A stretch of DNA of 28,753 bases from a virus, in IMG/VR virus record IMGVR_UViG_3300028392_000234, positions 1 through 28,753 of that record; one strand, given 5' to 3'. A model generated the notes under the pieces. The model did no database searches, had not been told where the DNA came from, and worked only from the letters and a program-made list of their open reading frames with translations. This document shows positions 22,152-28,655 of the stretch, piece by piece. Positions within the stretch are counted from its first letter, which is position 1. The number at the start of each line of letters is the position of its first letter. The translations under genes were made by a program, and so were the position numbers.

Positions 22152-24644
22152 TTATTCTGCAGTCTTTTGACTGAGGTTGATGACAACAAACTCAGCAGGG
22201 TATTCTAGAGCCACACCGATTTCGACGTGAACCTCACCAGCCTGAATAGTTGCTACGGTGTTGTTTTCTTCATCACACTTGATGTAGAAAGATTGTTCTG
22301 GAGTAGTTCCACGTAGACCACCCTGATTGCGGTAGTCGTTTAGGAATACGCCTAGTACGGTGATTAGACGAGCCCATAGGGTTTCAGTGTTGTTCTCGAA
22401 TAAAGCAAATGTAGATAGGTCATTCAGACGCTTTTCAATGTATGACAATGAACGGCGCATGTTGATGTAACGGTTTGCACTGCCATCCTGAAGGAGAGTA
22501 CGGCCACCCATTACAACTACACCAGCACCTGGCACATTGCGAATAGCGTTAACTACATTCTTACCTGAAATTGAACCTGTTGAACTTGTACCCGAGTTTA
22601 GCTGGTCAAGTTCTGCTGGGCTAAATGCGCGCTCAAGGGCAATTGCATCTTTAATAACTGCATCAATACCAGCAGCTGCTTTGAAAGGACCTACACGACG
22701 GTCAGTAGCAAGGAATAGACCAGCTACGGCACCAGAAGGGCCAATCTTACGAACAGCGTTACCAGACTTACCTAGTGGGTCTTTAATATAGACTTGTGGG
22801 TAATATACTGCAGAACGGCTAGTTGAGTTTAGGTCACCAGCCTGACCCAAAGCTGCATCAACAGTTAGGTCAGGTGCAGTTTCAATTACAACAAAGTGTC
22901 TCTTGCTAGAATTGTCAGTTTCGCTCCAAGACTGAAGAGCCTTGTAAACTTCCTTGGCAATACCCCAACCACTTCCAGTGTCAAACGCTGCAGTTCCAGT
23001 ATTCAAAGCAAGAACACTTGAGCTAGTTCCAATATTTGTTGTTCCACTAGTAACTCCACCAACAGTAAATGTGTATGGACTAGTAGTAGTAACTGCAGTG
23101 GTAGTTAGACTAGCATTTAGGAATGACAAGCTTGGTGCAGTAAACGCTAACGTAGCTCCAGCCAAACCAGTAATTCCAACAGAATCTGTAGTACTTAGGG
23201 TAAATGTTGTAGCATTTGGAATGGTAGCAATAGTTGTTCCAACAGGTAATGCACCAGTACCACTTGAAACTGAAACACCCATACCTACACGAAGCACGTC
23301 AGTTGAGCTTACAGTTACTGTTGTAGTTACTACGCTTCCAACGGTTACGCTAGCAGATGTTCCAGTACCAACAACACCATTATTAGTAAGACCGCTGAAA
23401 GTCAGAGTTGCAGCAGCTAGGTCAAGCGTTGGAGCCTTGTCCAAAACAAACGATGTAGCGTTTGTAATGCTAGCAATCTTTGTACTAGCTGGAAGAGTAC
23501 CAGTACCGCTAGCAACAGTAACAGTCATACCAACACTAAGAGGGTAAGTTGAAGTTACAGTAACTGTAGTTCCTAGACTAGTAGTTGTAGCAGTTCCAGT
23601 GCCAGTAGTAACAACTGAAGTAGGAGCAGTCAAACCACTAATACTTAGTAGTTCTCCAGCTAGGAATGGATGTGCAGTTGCAGTTGTAAACTTAGCAGTT
23701 TTAGCTGTGTTATCGTAGAACACGCTAGTTGGAGTGGCAGTCTTACCAACAGAAGTATCAGCAACACGGCCAACAACATCTGGAAGGAAGAACACTAGTG
23801 GCTGGTCAACAACCTCAAACTCCTTAAATACAGAACAGTCGGTTACTGAGAAAGTACCTGTTGGTGAAGCTGCAGGGTTGTAAACAGTGTTACCAGTGTA
23901 ATCTCCGTATACGTAATCTACATCAGGGCTAGGAGCACCTGCTAAAACAACTGTTGCGGTTTGTGGGACATACAAATTATTTGAGTCAGTACTTTTTGCA
24001 ACTACGTAGTTTACCTTAGGTGAAATTACTGTACCATCAGAATTGTACTCGGTTTCGATACCTTCAAGAATCTTAATGAAATCAGAACCAAAAGCCAGTA
24101 CTGTAGGCGCGTAATCTCCCGATGTTGCATCATGGAAAATAACTGCATTAAACTGCTCTACAATAACATCGTCAGTAACAGTTGTAGTAGTAGGGTTGTT
24201 TCCATCGTAATAAACAGTAATGTCGTAGTAGCCTGTAAGACGAACTGCCTTTGATGCAGCAATTACCACACGAATGTTGTTGCCGTCCACACCACGGTGC
24301 TTAGCTGCAATAGTACATAGAGTGCCTGTACCATTACCTGTGTATCCAACTGTTGCTTTAGCTACCTTCTTTGAAGAAGAAGGGAAAATGCGCTTTACAT
24401 AAAGCTCACTTCCACCATTCTTAAAGAATGAACCAACACTAAAAGTAGCTGGATATTTTGCATTGTAGCCACCAAATGTCTGGGTAAAGTCATACCATGA
24501 AGTTACCTTTGTAATCTGGTCTGAGCCACGCTCAAATGCTGCAATAACAGCACCTGCGGCGTTAGCCGTTGCAGCTAGATTTACTGGGGCTGCAGCCAGT
24601 GGAAGTTCATTAATATAAACTCCAGGACGATTATATGTCGCCAT
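22152..24644 (-). CDS. Contractile tail sheath protein with inserted repeat domain
   Basis: An 830-residue sheath protein. The N-terminus RPGVYINEL (6-14) and VTSWYDFTQTFGG (47-59) is the classic sheath start. The C-terminal polymerisation part includes YYPQVYIKDP (614-623), the P-G-A-G-V-V-V-M-G-G-R-T-L segment (705-717), NMRRSLSYIEKRL (728-740) and the terminal strands to 826. Typical phage sheaths are 380-660 residues. Here residues about 315-545 are an insertion rich in threonine, serine and glycine, with two tandem repeats, exposed on the outside in known sheath structures. AAGGAGAAAAA precedes the ATG. Contraction of this protein drives the tube into the host. Identification is firm. 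Confidence 0.95.
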   Translation of the reverse strand: MATYNRPGVYINELPLAAAPVNLAATANAAGAVIAAFERGSDQITKVTSWYDFTQTFGGYNAKYPATFSVGSFFKNGGSELYVKRIFPSSSKKVAKATVGYTGNGTGTLCTIAAKHRGVDGNNIRVVIAASKAVRLTGYYDITVYYDGNNPTTTTVTDDVIVEQFNAVIFHDATSGDYAPTVLAFGSDFIKILEGIETEYNSDGTVISPKVNYVVAKSTDSNNLYVPQTATVVLAGAPSPDVDYVYGDYTGNTVYNPAASPTGTFSVTDCSVFKEFEVVDQPLVFFLPDVVGRVADTSVGKTATPTSVFYDNTAKTAKFTTATAHPFLAGELLSISGLTAPTSVVTTGTGTATTTSLGTTVTVTSTYPLSVGMTVTVASGTGTLPASTKIASITNATSFVLDKAPTLDLAAATLTFSGLTNNGVVGTGTSASVTVGSVVTTTVTVSSTDVLRVGMGVSVSSGTGALPVGTTIATIPNATTFTLSTTDSVGITGLAGATLAFTAPSLSFLNASLTTTAVTTTSPYTFTVGGVTSGTTNIGTSSSVLALNTGTAAFDTGSGWGIAKEVYKALQSWSETDNSSKRHFVVIETAPDLTVDAALGQAGDLNSTSRSAVYYPQVYIKDPLGKSGNAVRKIGPSGAVAGLFLATDRRVGPFKAAAGIDAVIKDAIALERAFSPAELDQLNSGTSSTGSISGKNVVNAIRNVPGAGVVVMGGRTLLQDGSANRYINMRRSLSYIEKRLNDLSTFALFENNTETLWARLITVLGVFLNDYRNQGGLRGTTPEQSFYIKCDEENNTVATIQAGEVHVEIGVALEYPAEFVVINLSQKTAE
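23139..23618 (-). repeat. Tandem repeat pair inside the tail sheath
   Basis: Two units of about 77-79 codons (residues 343-419 and 424-502) lie end to end. They share VGMTVTVASGTGTLP with VGMGVSVSSGTGALP, TKIASITNATSFVL with TTIATIPNATTFTL, and a closing AATLTFSG or GATLAFTA. The match at protein level suggests a duplicated beta-sandwich; copies have diverged but the period is clear. A shorter related start (HPFLAGELLSISGL, 325-338) precedes them. Confidence 0.8.
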
Positions 24645-24689
24645 TTTTTCTCCTTAACTAGGGGGGTTGTTATTTCAGCGGGGTCCGTA

Positions 24690-25367
24690 TTATTTCGAAA
24701 TTCTAATGTGACCCACAGGGGTCTGGTCAGTTGTAATAGGCCAATCTACAAGGTCTGAGTCAAAATTAATTTCAACAGCAGTAGTCTTGTATAGTTTGCG
24801 GAATACACCCTGTACTACCTCGGATGAGACTCGTACAGAGATTGCGTTGACAAACAGACGCTTTGCCTGTTCGGTTACGTCACGCTTGGCGACGTTCATG
24901 ACATCTAGGCGTCTCATAGTAATAGTGTTAGTGGTGACATCACCAACGGTAACACTCTTTTCTGGGATTTCTAGATAGCCAAATCTAAGGGGGAACTTCT
25001 GAGTTAGAAGCTGCGCCAATATTGCTCGGTCATGACGAGGATGACGAGAATAAGTTGTAATTTGATAATCAATATAAACAGGAATAGGAATATCAACTAA
25101 GAAATCTTGAGTCTCTGCATCAATGCCATCAGGGAGTAAATAGTCAGGATTTACAAGCCCACGCATTTCACGCTCAGTGTCTCGCTGAATATCTACCATG
25201 TCAATAGTAATATAAGGGTAAGCTTGAGCAGTGATTTCTTGGTCTGGTTGGCCAAAGAACACGCGTACCTGGCGAGGAACATCTTGGCCATCTGACTTCT
25301 GGTCAGCAACAACCATGCCCTGTAACTTGTTACGTAGGGCCTCATCTTCAGAAAGGATAAAAGTCAT
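24690..25367 (-). CDS. Candidate tail completion / tail terminator protein
   Basis: A 225-residue protein between small connector candidates and the sheath. Residues 30-60 include QVRVFFGQPDQEITAQAYPY, then a run of strands with YPYITIDMVDIQRDTERE (50-67) and IPVYIDYQITTYSRHPRHDR (95-114), and a C-terminal strand-rich part. A YPxITI strand followed by a paired yIDYQi strand is common in tail terminator-like folds (lambda gpU, T4 gp15), which cap the tail and join it to the head. I do not see a motif that names the family. The ATG overlaps nothing upstream except a four-base ATGA with the preceding gene. The 45 bases after its stop carry only the sheath Shine-Dalgarno. Function is inferred from position and strand pattern. 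Confidence 0.65.
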   Translation of the reverse strand: MTFILSEDEALRNKLQGMVVADQKSDGQDVPRQVRVFFGQPDQEITAQAYPYITIDMVDIQRDTEREMRGLVNPDYLLPDGIDAETQDFLVDIPIPVYIDYQITTYSRHPRHDRAILAQLLTQKFPLRFGYLEIPEKSVTVGDVTTNTITMRRLDVMNVAKRDVTEQAKRLFVNAISVRVSSEVVQGVFRKLYKTTAVEINFDSDLVDWPITTDQTPVGHIRISK

Positions 25368-25669
25368 TTGCTGCCCTTCTCTATTCTAGACTCAAATAAA
25401 ATAACAAATACCTTACCAAACTCTGCATTCATATTGCCAAATCTACGAAGAGTACCTTTGTTATTGCCTTGGTATTCTAGGTCAAATACTTGAGAACGAA
25501 ATCTGGCACTGTCAATTTTGTAGGATTTATTAGTTGGCTTTACGGTAAGAGAACCAGCGATATTAGCTGGCCATCCCTGATTTTGGGTATAGATTCGCAC
25601 CTGCTTAGTTAATTCTTTAACTAAGTCCTTTTTGGCTGCTTCAAATGCGGGCTTTAAATAGTCTAACAC
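25364..25669 (-). CDS. Candidate neck / head-tail connector protein; GTG start
   Basis: A 101-residue protein. It begins with a long amphipathic helix (3-33, AFEAAKKDLVKELTKQVRIY). A strand region follows with FDLEYQGNNKGTLRRFGNMN (62-81), a central G-x-P/N-like pattern seen in HK97 gp10 and other head-tail joining proteins, and closes with VFVILFESRIEK. The start is GTG at 25669, which overlaps the TAG of the upstream gene by one base. The end overlaps the next gene by ATGA. Small proteins at this point, between head and sheath genes, commonly complete the neck; the exact role is not visible. Confidence 0.6.
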   Translation of the reverse strand: MLDYLKPAFEAAKKDLVKELTKQVRIYTQNQGWPANIAGSLTVKPTNKSYKIDSARFRSQVFDLEYQGNNKGTLRRFGNMNAEFGKVFVILFESRIEKGSK

Positions 25670-25866
25670 TAAGGCTTCTTACCTGTATGGGATTGCGGTC
25701 TTTCGAATTTATCGTTCATGTAGCCTGCGCTAAGCATACCCATGAGTACATCGTGTCGAAGGTTAGGGTTCAAACCATTAGCTCCTTGAGTAAACTCTTG
25801 TTTCTCTTGGAATGCTAAATACTCGTTTACCTTCGTCCACCAGGGCTTAAATTCTGGAGAAGACAT
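25669..25866 (-). CDS. Small protein of unknown role, first gene of the neck/tail unit
   Basis: A 65-residue protein that I do not recognise. It has an aromatic helix (FKPWWTKVNEYLAFQEKQEF), a middle part NPNLRHDVLMGMLSAGYMND and a basic tail ending GKKP. It is the first gene after the terminator at 25943-25963, with AAAGGAT 7 bases before its ATG, so it probably opens the tail transcript. The short helical nature and place next to connector candidates fit a minor neck or assembly factor, without proof. Confidence 0.72.
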   Translation of the reverse strand: MSSPEFKPWWTKVNEYLAFQEKQEFTQGANGLNPNLRHDVLMGMLSAGYMNDKFERPQSHTGKKP

Positions 25867-25942
25867 CGCAAAATCCTTTACAGGCGCAAACTACATAAGT
25901 AGATAGGTTCCGCACGGTTCCTATACTATAAGGATAAAGAAA
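25867..25942 (-). promoter_or_regulatory. Intergenic control region with direct repeat and possible promoter
   Basis: Between the terminator and the neck/tail unit. On the minus strand it reads a TATAGTATAG box (25930-25921), then two GGAACC direct repeats separated by GTGC (25921-25906), then CTACTTATGTAG, an interrupted palindrome (25902-25891). A -10-like TATAGT or TATCCT can be drawn, and CTGACA inside the terminator could serve as -35 with a 17-base spacer to TATCCT. The GGAACC pair may be an activator or repressor site for late genes. All of this is inference from pattern. Confidence 0.4.
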
Positions 25943-25963
25943 AACCCTGACGTTGTCAGGGTT
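25943..25963 (-). terminator. Rho-independent terminator ending the small-protein cassette
   Basis: A perfect nine-base-pair stem, AACCCTGAC with GTCAGGGTT, closes a three-base loop. On the minus strand it is followed directly by TTTTTCTTTAT. It lies 22 bases after the stop of the last basic small protein. This is a textbook intrinsic terminator for the leftward transcript and separates the cassette from the neck/tail unit. Confidence 0.88.
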
Positions 25964-25984
25964 AATCTAAATGTTTGTGTTGGA

Positions 25985-26266
25985 TTACCTAGTCGATTTT
26001 CTAACAGGAGCTTTAACTGCAGGTTTTGAAACCATGCCACTGTTAGGTCTTTGAGCTTTTTGAATTACTTCTGGGGTTGGACTAGGTCGAGGAACAGGCC
26101 CGCCAGGCGTTACCTGGGGTTTATAGTTGTTTCTCTTACCATTAGGTAGTTTATCACTAGTAATTACCTTAGATGCTGAACCTTTTTCCTTAGGAGTAGC
26201 TCCCTTTTTAGTTTCTCCAGCTACACGCTTACGTGTTCCACCAGTTCTTGTATTTCTCATTGCCAT
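25985..26266 (-). CDS. Basic, proline-rich small protein
   Basis: A 93-residue protein, strongly basic and without clear secondary structure. The first half is lysine/threonine/glycine-rich (TRKRVAGETKKGATPKEKG). The middle has a proline run (VTPGGPVPRPSPTPEV, 52-67), and the end is again basic (APVRKSTR). AAGGAAA lies before the ATG, 10 bases after the decoration-like gene. It is the last gene of the cassette before the terminator. No family recognised. Composition resembles disordered nucleic-acid-binding tails, so a DNA-packaging or internal virion role is conceivable. Confidence 0.7.
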   Translation of the reverse strand: MAMRNTRTGGTRKRVAGETKKGATPKEKGSASKVITSDKLPNGKRNNYKPQVTPGGPVPRPSPTPEVIQKAQRPNSGMVSKPAVKAPVRKSTR

Positions 26267-26276
26267 TATTGTTTCC

Positions 26277-26588
26277 TTACTTCTGTAACTTCAAAACTGC
26301 TACGTTGGTGCTACCACTTGAGATAGCATACAACTGAAGTCCTGTATCTAGGTTGGTTAGCTGAAGGGATGCTCCAGCGGCTAGTTTATATCCGTAAGCA
26401 GTTGAGGTTACCCCAGAACCGCCTAGGTAAACTGTAGCTGCACCGTCTACGTTTTGGATAACCAAATCCATGCCGTTCCAGCTAGTTCCTTGAGTACCGC
26501 TCACTGGGTGAGTGGTGTTTGTAAAAGAGTTTAATAGTACAGCAGTGCTGCTATTAAGCGCAGTAAGCGCGTGGACTACAGATGACAT
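26277..26588 (-). CDS. Beta-rich virion protein, likely capsid decoration or head fibre
   Basis: A 103-residue protein unlike its basic neighbours: almost no lysine and rich in serine, threonine, glycine and valine. It fits a single beta sandwich: TAVLLNSFTNTTHPVSG, then MDLVIQNVDGAATVYLGGSG (40-59), YGYKLAAGASLQLTNLDTG (65-83) and a final VAVLKLQK. The VIQN-x-D-x2-A-x-VYLGGSGVT...L-x-AGxSL pattern recurs in many small phage structural proteins that sit next to capsid genes. I recall it as a decoration or fibre-type domain, but no function is named with certainty. The ATG overlaps the upstream stop by one base. Confidence 0.7.
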   Translation of the reverse strand: MSSVVHALTALNSSTAVLLNSFTNTTHPVSGTQGTSWNGMDLVIQNVDGAATVYLGGSGVTSTAYGYKLAAGASLQLTNLDTGLQLYAISSGSTNVAVLKLQK

Positions 26589-26872
26589 TACTTTTTCTTT
26601 CCTTTAATACGGGCTGCTAGAGCCTTATCCTTCTTGATGTCTTCCTTCTTAGAAGGCTTCTTAGCGTCCATCTTCTTGTCAGCCGCTTCGAACTTCTTCT
26701 TCTGAGCTGGGGTCATGCCCTTTTCGGCCTTCTTGTCCTGCTCTTTGTCAGCCTTAGAGCCAATCCATGGAGGCATCTTCTTGCCAGACTTCTTCTTGTC
26801 AGCCATACGCTTCTTACAATCCGTGCACTTACCGCATTTACACATTGCCATTTGATTCTTCTTTCTTGCCAC
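26588..26872 (-). CDS. Lysine-rich protein with N-terminal cysteine cluster
   Basis: A 94-residue protein. C11-x-C13-x2-C16-x2-C19 (MCKCGKCTDCKKR) is followed by a body of mostly lysine, alanine, aspartate and glutamate (about 30-94) that would be helical or disordered. Four cysteines so close could hold one zinc ion or an iron-sulphur cluster. Reading from GTG at 26872 gives MARKKNQMAM first; an ATG at 26851 would shorten the protein by seven residues and keep all cysteines. The start is therefore uncertain, and the gene overlaps the 21-residue Cys ORF by 35 bases. It is the longest of three neighbours with this cysteine pattern. Confidence 0.7.
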   Translation of the reverse strand: MARKKNQMAMCKCGKCTDCKKRMADKKKSGKKMPPWIGSKADKEQDKKAEKGMTPAQKKKFEAADKKMDAKKPSKKEDIKKDKALAARIKGKKK

Positions 26873-26903
26873 ATTGGCAGTTTTCGCACTTACATTCAGG
26901 CAT
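26838..26903 (-). CDS. 21-residue cysteine-cluster mini-protein
   Basis: A very short ORF, MPECKCENCQCGKKEESNGN plus a final V. C4-x-C6-x2-C9-x-C11 closely resembles the clusters of the two flanking genes. Its ATG overlaps the TAA of the upstream Cys protein by one base, in the same coupling style as the rest of the cassette, which favours real translation. It overlaps the next gene by 35 bases. It could also be a relic of a longer Cys protein. Confidence 0.5.
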   Translation of the reverse strand: MPECKCENCQCGKKEESNGNV

Positions 26904-27031
26904 TACTTCTTACCTTTTGCCTTAGTTTGTGCATGTTTATTACGAACTACAAGGGTTTGCTTGCGTTTCATATTAGGGTTCTTTGATGTCTTGCAAGTTG
27001 GGCAAGTACCACATGAACATGATTTAGCCAT
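26903..27031 (-). CDS. 42-residue cysteine-cluster basic protein
   Basis: A 42-residue protein with C5-x-C7-x2-C10-x2-C13 (MAKSCSCGTCPTCK), followed by a basic tail rich in lysine, arginine and asparagine (MKRKQTLVVRNKHAQTKAKG). Both ends are joined to neighbours by TAATG overlaps. The cluster is the same spacing as in the 94-residue protein two genes downstream. A small zinc-binding, nucleic-acid-contacting protein is the natural guess; no family recognised. Confidence 0.65.
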   Translation of the reverse strand: MAKSCSCGTCPTCKTSKNPNMKRKQTLVVRNKHAQTKAKGKK

Positions 27032-27183
27032 TAGTTGACTCCATAGTTTGAAGGGACATTCTTAGCTTTTACAGCTTTAGGTTTAGAAACCTTGCCTTTA
27101 TTATGCGATTTTATTGTAGCAGGTGCCGCAGCATTTTTCTTAGGTCTACTGTTCTTATTCTTTTTAATTTTAATCTCAGCCAT
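27031..27183 (-). CDS. 50-residue lysine-rich protein
   Basis: A 50-residue protein with alternating lysines at the start (MAEIKIKKNKNSRPKKNAAA) and a lysine/valine/proline-rich second half ending SNYGVN. No cysteines, no recognisable fold. The ATG lies 8 bases inside the end of the upstream gene (ATGGCTGA shared), and the stop overlaps the next ATG by one base. Coupled translation supports it as a real gene of the cassette. Probably disordered; role unknown. Confidence 0.65.
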   Translation of the reverse strand: MAEIKIKKNKNSRPKKNAAAPATIKSHNKGKVSKPKAVKAKNVPSNYGVN

Positions 27184-27541
27184 TTTTCTTCTTACCCTTT
27201 TCCTTCATAGCCTTAGCCTTAGCTAGGTCACGACGGCCCATAGCGACCGCTGCGGCCTTATCGCTGCCGTGGTAGTTCCAGACCTCAAGAGACTTTTTAA
27301 GGCGTGTAGGACGCCCTTTCTCGTCGTATAGAGGGCCATCTGAGGAGCCCATACGAACAAGGAACGAACCCTGTCTACGATACTCTTCAGCAGTCTTTGG
27401 TTTACGGTTTACTGGAGCCTTTAGGTTGTGGCCTTCTTTTTTAGCAGAGGCTCTACCTTTAGCATTTAGGCCACCATTAGGGTTCTGGCCTTCTTTACGA
27501 GTCCAGGCTGCGGACTTGTGGGACTTCTTCTTTTCAGCCAT
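27176..27541 (-). CDS. Conserved small phage protein (SAAWTRKEG type, resembling DUF6321)
   Basis: A 121-residue basic protein. Residues 9-32 (KSAAWTRKEGQNPNGGLNAK onward, then GR) are the strongest conserved feature; I recall the SAAWTRKEGxNPxGGLNAxGR segment from a widespread small phage family (DUF6321, from memory). In that family the segment is followed by a basic linker and an FxxRM motif; here GSFLVRMG is at 58-65. An additional C-terminal part (66-121) has LEVWNYHGSDKAAAVAMGRR, a helical lysine-rich end. No function is established for the family as far as I know. It sits mid-cassette, coupled to neighbours on both sides. Confidence 0.75.
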   Translation of the reverse strand: MAEKKKSHKSAAWTRKEGQNPNGGLNAKGRASAKKEGHNLKAPVNRKPKTAEEYRRQGSFLVRMGSSDGPLYDEKGRPTRLKKSLEVWNYHGSDKAAAVAMGRRDLAKAKAMKEKGKKKNG

Positions 27542-27708
27542 TATCCGACCTTTTTCAATCTAGGGTTCTTCTTTTTAGCCTTTTTGCTAGCATTTCTGCT
27601 AGATGCAGCTAGAATAGCGTCTGCAGACTTCTGCGAAACGTTTTCTTTCTTAGCAATGCTAGCAGAAGCTCTATTAAATCCAGGGTGTTTCTTAGTAGGT
27701 TTAGCCAT
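27541..27708 (-). CDS. Conserved 55-residue small phage protein
   Basis: A 55-residue protein: MAKPTKKHPGFNRASASIAK, a central helix with VSQKSADAILAASSRNASKK, and the ending NPRLKKVG. The HPGF...A...IA.K..VS.KSA.AILA...R.AS..A...NPRLKKV pattern is one I know from many small phage proteins of unknown role. Residues 13-45 would form two amphipathic helices. It is joined at both ends by TAATG overlaps. Interesting as a conserved but unexplained family; nothing in the sequence indicates enzymatic function. Confidence 0.72.
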   Translation of the reverse strand: MAKPTKKHPGFNRASASIAKKENVSQKSADAILAASSRNASKKAKKKNPRLKKVG

Positions 27709-27995
27709 TATTTTTTACCTGCTCTACGTTTGTTTTCCTTAGCCACATTCTTCTTGTGACTCATAGCTTTTAGATTAGACATACGGTCATCGCCCTTGCG
27801 ACCTTTGTTGTTTTTATGGTCAACATCTGTGTCTTTACTTAGTTTACCATGTTTTTCTTCGTAATCTGCACGAGCTTTATTCTTGCTTGTAGTGTGCCAT
27901 TTGCCGTCTTTGCCCTTAGTCTTGTAGACATAGATTGGACGGCCTCCATTGGCCGCTGAGCCTTTATACGGACCAAATCTCTTAGTTTCTGCCAT
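27708..27995 (-). CDS. Small HNH-like protein
   Basis: A 95-residue, very basic protein. Residues 57-83 carry an HNH-type signature: DVDH (57-60) with H60 and N62-N63, DDRMSNLKAMSH (69-80) with the usual R-x2-NL, and N83 after the last histidine. This is the pattern of phage HNH nucleases, which nick or cut DNA and often assist terminase near head genes. No CxxC zinc pair is present, so it is of the simpler type. The first 45 residues have a strand YVYKTKGKDGKWHTTS and act as a lead-in. The second histidine/asparagine spacing is plausible but not perfect, so catalytic activity is uncertain. Coupled to both neighbours by TAATG. Confidence 0.7.
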   Translation of the reverse strand: MAETKRFGPYKGSAANGGRPIYVYKTKGKDGKWHTTSKNKARADYEEKHGKLSKDTDVDHKNNKGRKGDDRMSNLKAMSHKKNVAKENKRRAGKK

Positions 27996-28225
27996 TAGTT
28001 ATCACTAGGAGGTAGCCACTTAGTTCCACCTGGGTCAGCTATAAGTGGTGTGTCATTACCAGGGTCTGTAATTGAAGCCGGCTTCATTATAAAAACTCCT
28101 GAACCAGAATTATCTAAAAGACCAAGGTAACCGTCATATCTTCCTCCCACATCCTCTGCTGGTCGGCTATTTTTAGCTTTTTCATAAAGGTCAGTTCTTT
28201 TATCGTGGTTTTCTCTTTTAGCCAT
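27995..28225 (-). CDS. Small protein of unknown role
   Basis: A 76-residue protein, less basic than its neighbours. The first half is charged (KRENHDKRTDLYEKAKNSRP), then a short hydrophobic core GRYDGYLGLLDNSGSGVFIM (28-47), then an aspartate/proline-rich end TDPGNDTPLIADPGGTKWLP. No recognised family. Stop and start overlaps (TAATG) couple it to the DUF5872-like gene upstream and the HNH-like gene downstream. The G-x-Y-x-G-Y segment may form a small beta hairpin. Function unknown. Confidence 0.7.
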   Translation of the reverse strand: MAKRENHDKRTDLYEKAKNSRPAEDVGGRYDGYLGLLDNSGSGVFIMKPASITDPGNDTPLIADPGGTKWLPPSDN

Positions 28226-28467
28226 TATCTGTGTCTCGCTGTCTTTTTAGCAATCTTCTTAGGTTGTGGTACAAACTGCTTGCCTTTTTTACCACCATCG
28301 CCCTTCTTTTTTGCGCGATTAGTAGCGGCCTTTTCAGCTGGAGTAAGGTCATCCCAAGCCTTCTTAGGAAGATAGCGCTTTTTACCCTTAGACGGCTTAC
28401 CATTTGAGGTTGTCCATTCTTCCTTAGTCCACTTATCCAGTGAACGCTGGGACTTTGCTTTAGCCAT
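28225..28467 (-). CDS. DUF5872-like small basic protein
   Basis: An 80-residue protein matching a family I recall as DUF5872: SLDKWTKEEWTTSNGKPS (9-26), RYLPKKAWDDLTPAEKAAT (31-49) and the C-terminal GKQFVPQPKKIAKKTARHR (62-80). The whole pattern is widespread in bacteria, phages and large DNA viruses, usually as a short stand-alone protein, with no known function that I can name. The high lysine content suggests nucleic acid contact. Coupled to neighbours by TAATG overlaps on both sides. Confidence 0.78.
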   Translation of the reverse strand: MAKAKSQRSLDKWTKEEWTTSNGKPSKGKKRYLPKKAWDDLTPAEKAATNRAKKKGDGGKKGKQFVPQPKKIAKKTARHR

Positions 28468-28655
28468 TAGTTCTTGTAACCTCCGCCAGCCTTCTTGTAT
28501 TCTGCAGCAAGGAGCTGGGCTTTTCTAGCTGACCATTCACCCGGGTCTCCGCCTTTGGTTCCAGCCTTAATCTTCTTAAATAGTGACTTACGAAGCTCTG
28601 GCTTAGTGTAGTTGCCAGCCTCGTTAACCTTAGACTTACTTTTTTTTGCTGCCAT
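28467..28655 (-). CDS. Conserved 62-residue small phage protein (GGDPGEWSARKAQLLA type)
   Basis: A 62-residue protein beginning MAAKKSKSKVNEAGNYTKPE, with the core KKIKAGTKGGDPGEWSARKA and the end AAEYKKAGGGYKN. The KAG-x-KGG-x-PG-x-WSARKAQ-x-LA...GGGY signature is very conserved in marine and freshwater myophages, where its function is unknown to me. I chose the ATG at 28655 because the conserved part starts there; a GTG reading from 28709 would add 18 residues overlapping the preceding ORF. Eight A's near the start (28640-28647) are shared with the upstream ORF. Sure of the gene, not of its function. Confidence 0.78.
   Translation of the reverse strand: MAAKKSKSKVNEAGNYTKPELRKSLFKKIKAGTKGGDPGEWSARKAQLLAAEYKKAGGGYKN

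Noticed and set aside
22954-23547. Long plus-strand open frame (197 codons) opposite the sheath repeats
   Set aside because: It is valine/proline-rich and antisense to the threonine/alanine-rich repeat codons; it has no homology-like pattern and lies within the firmly identified sheath gene.
25867-25984. Phage attachment site or tRNA fragment in the largest gap
   Set aside because: No cloverleaf or integrase gene is present; the gap is explained by a terminator, repeats and a Shine-Dalgarno.
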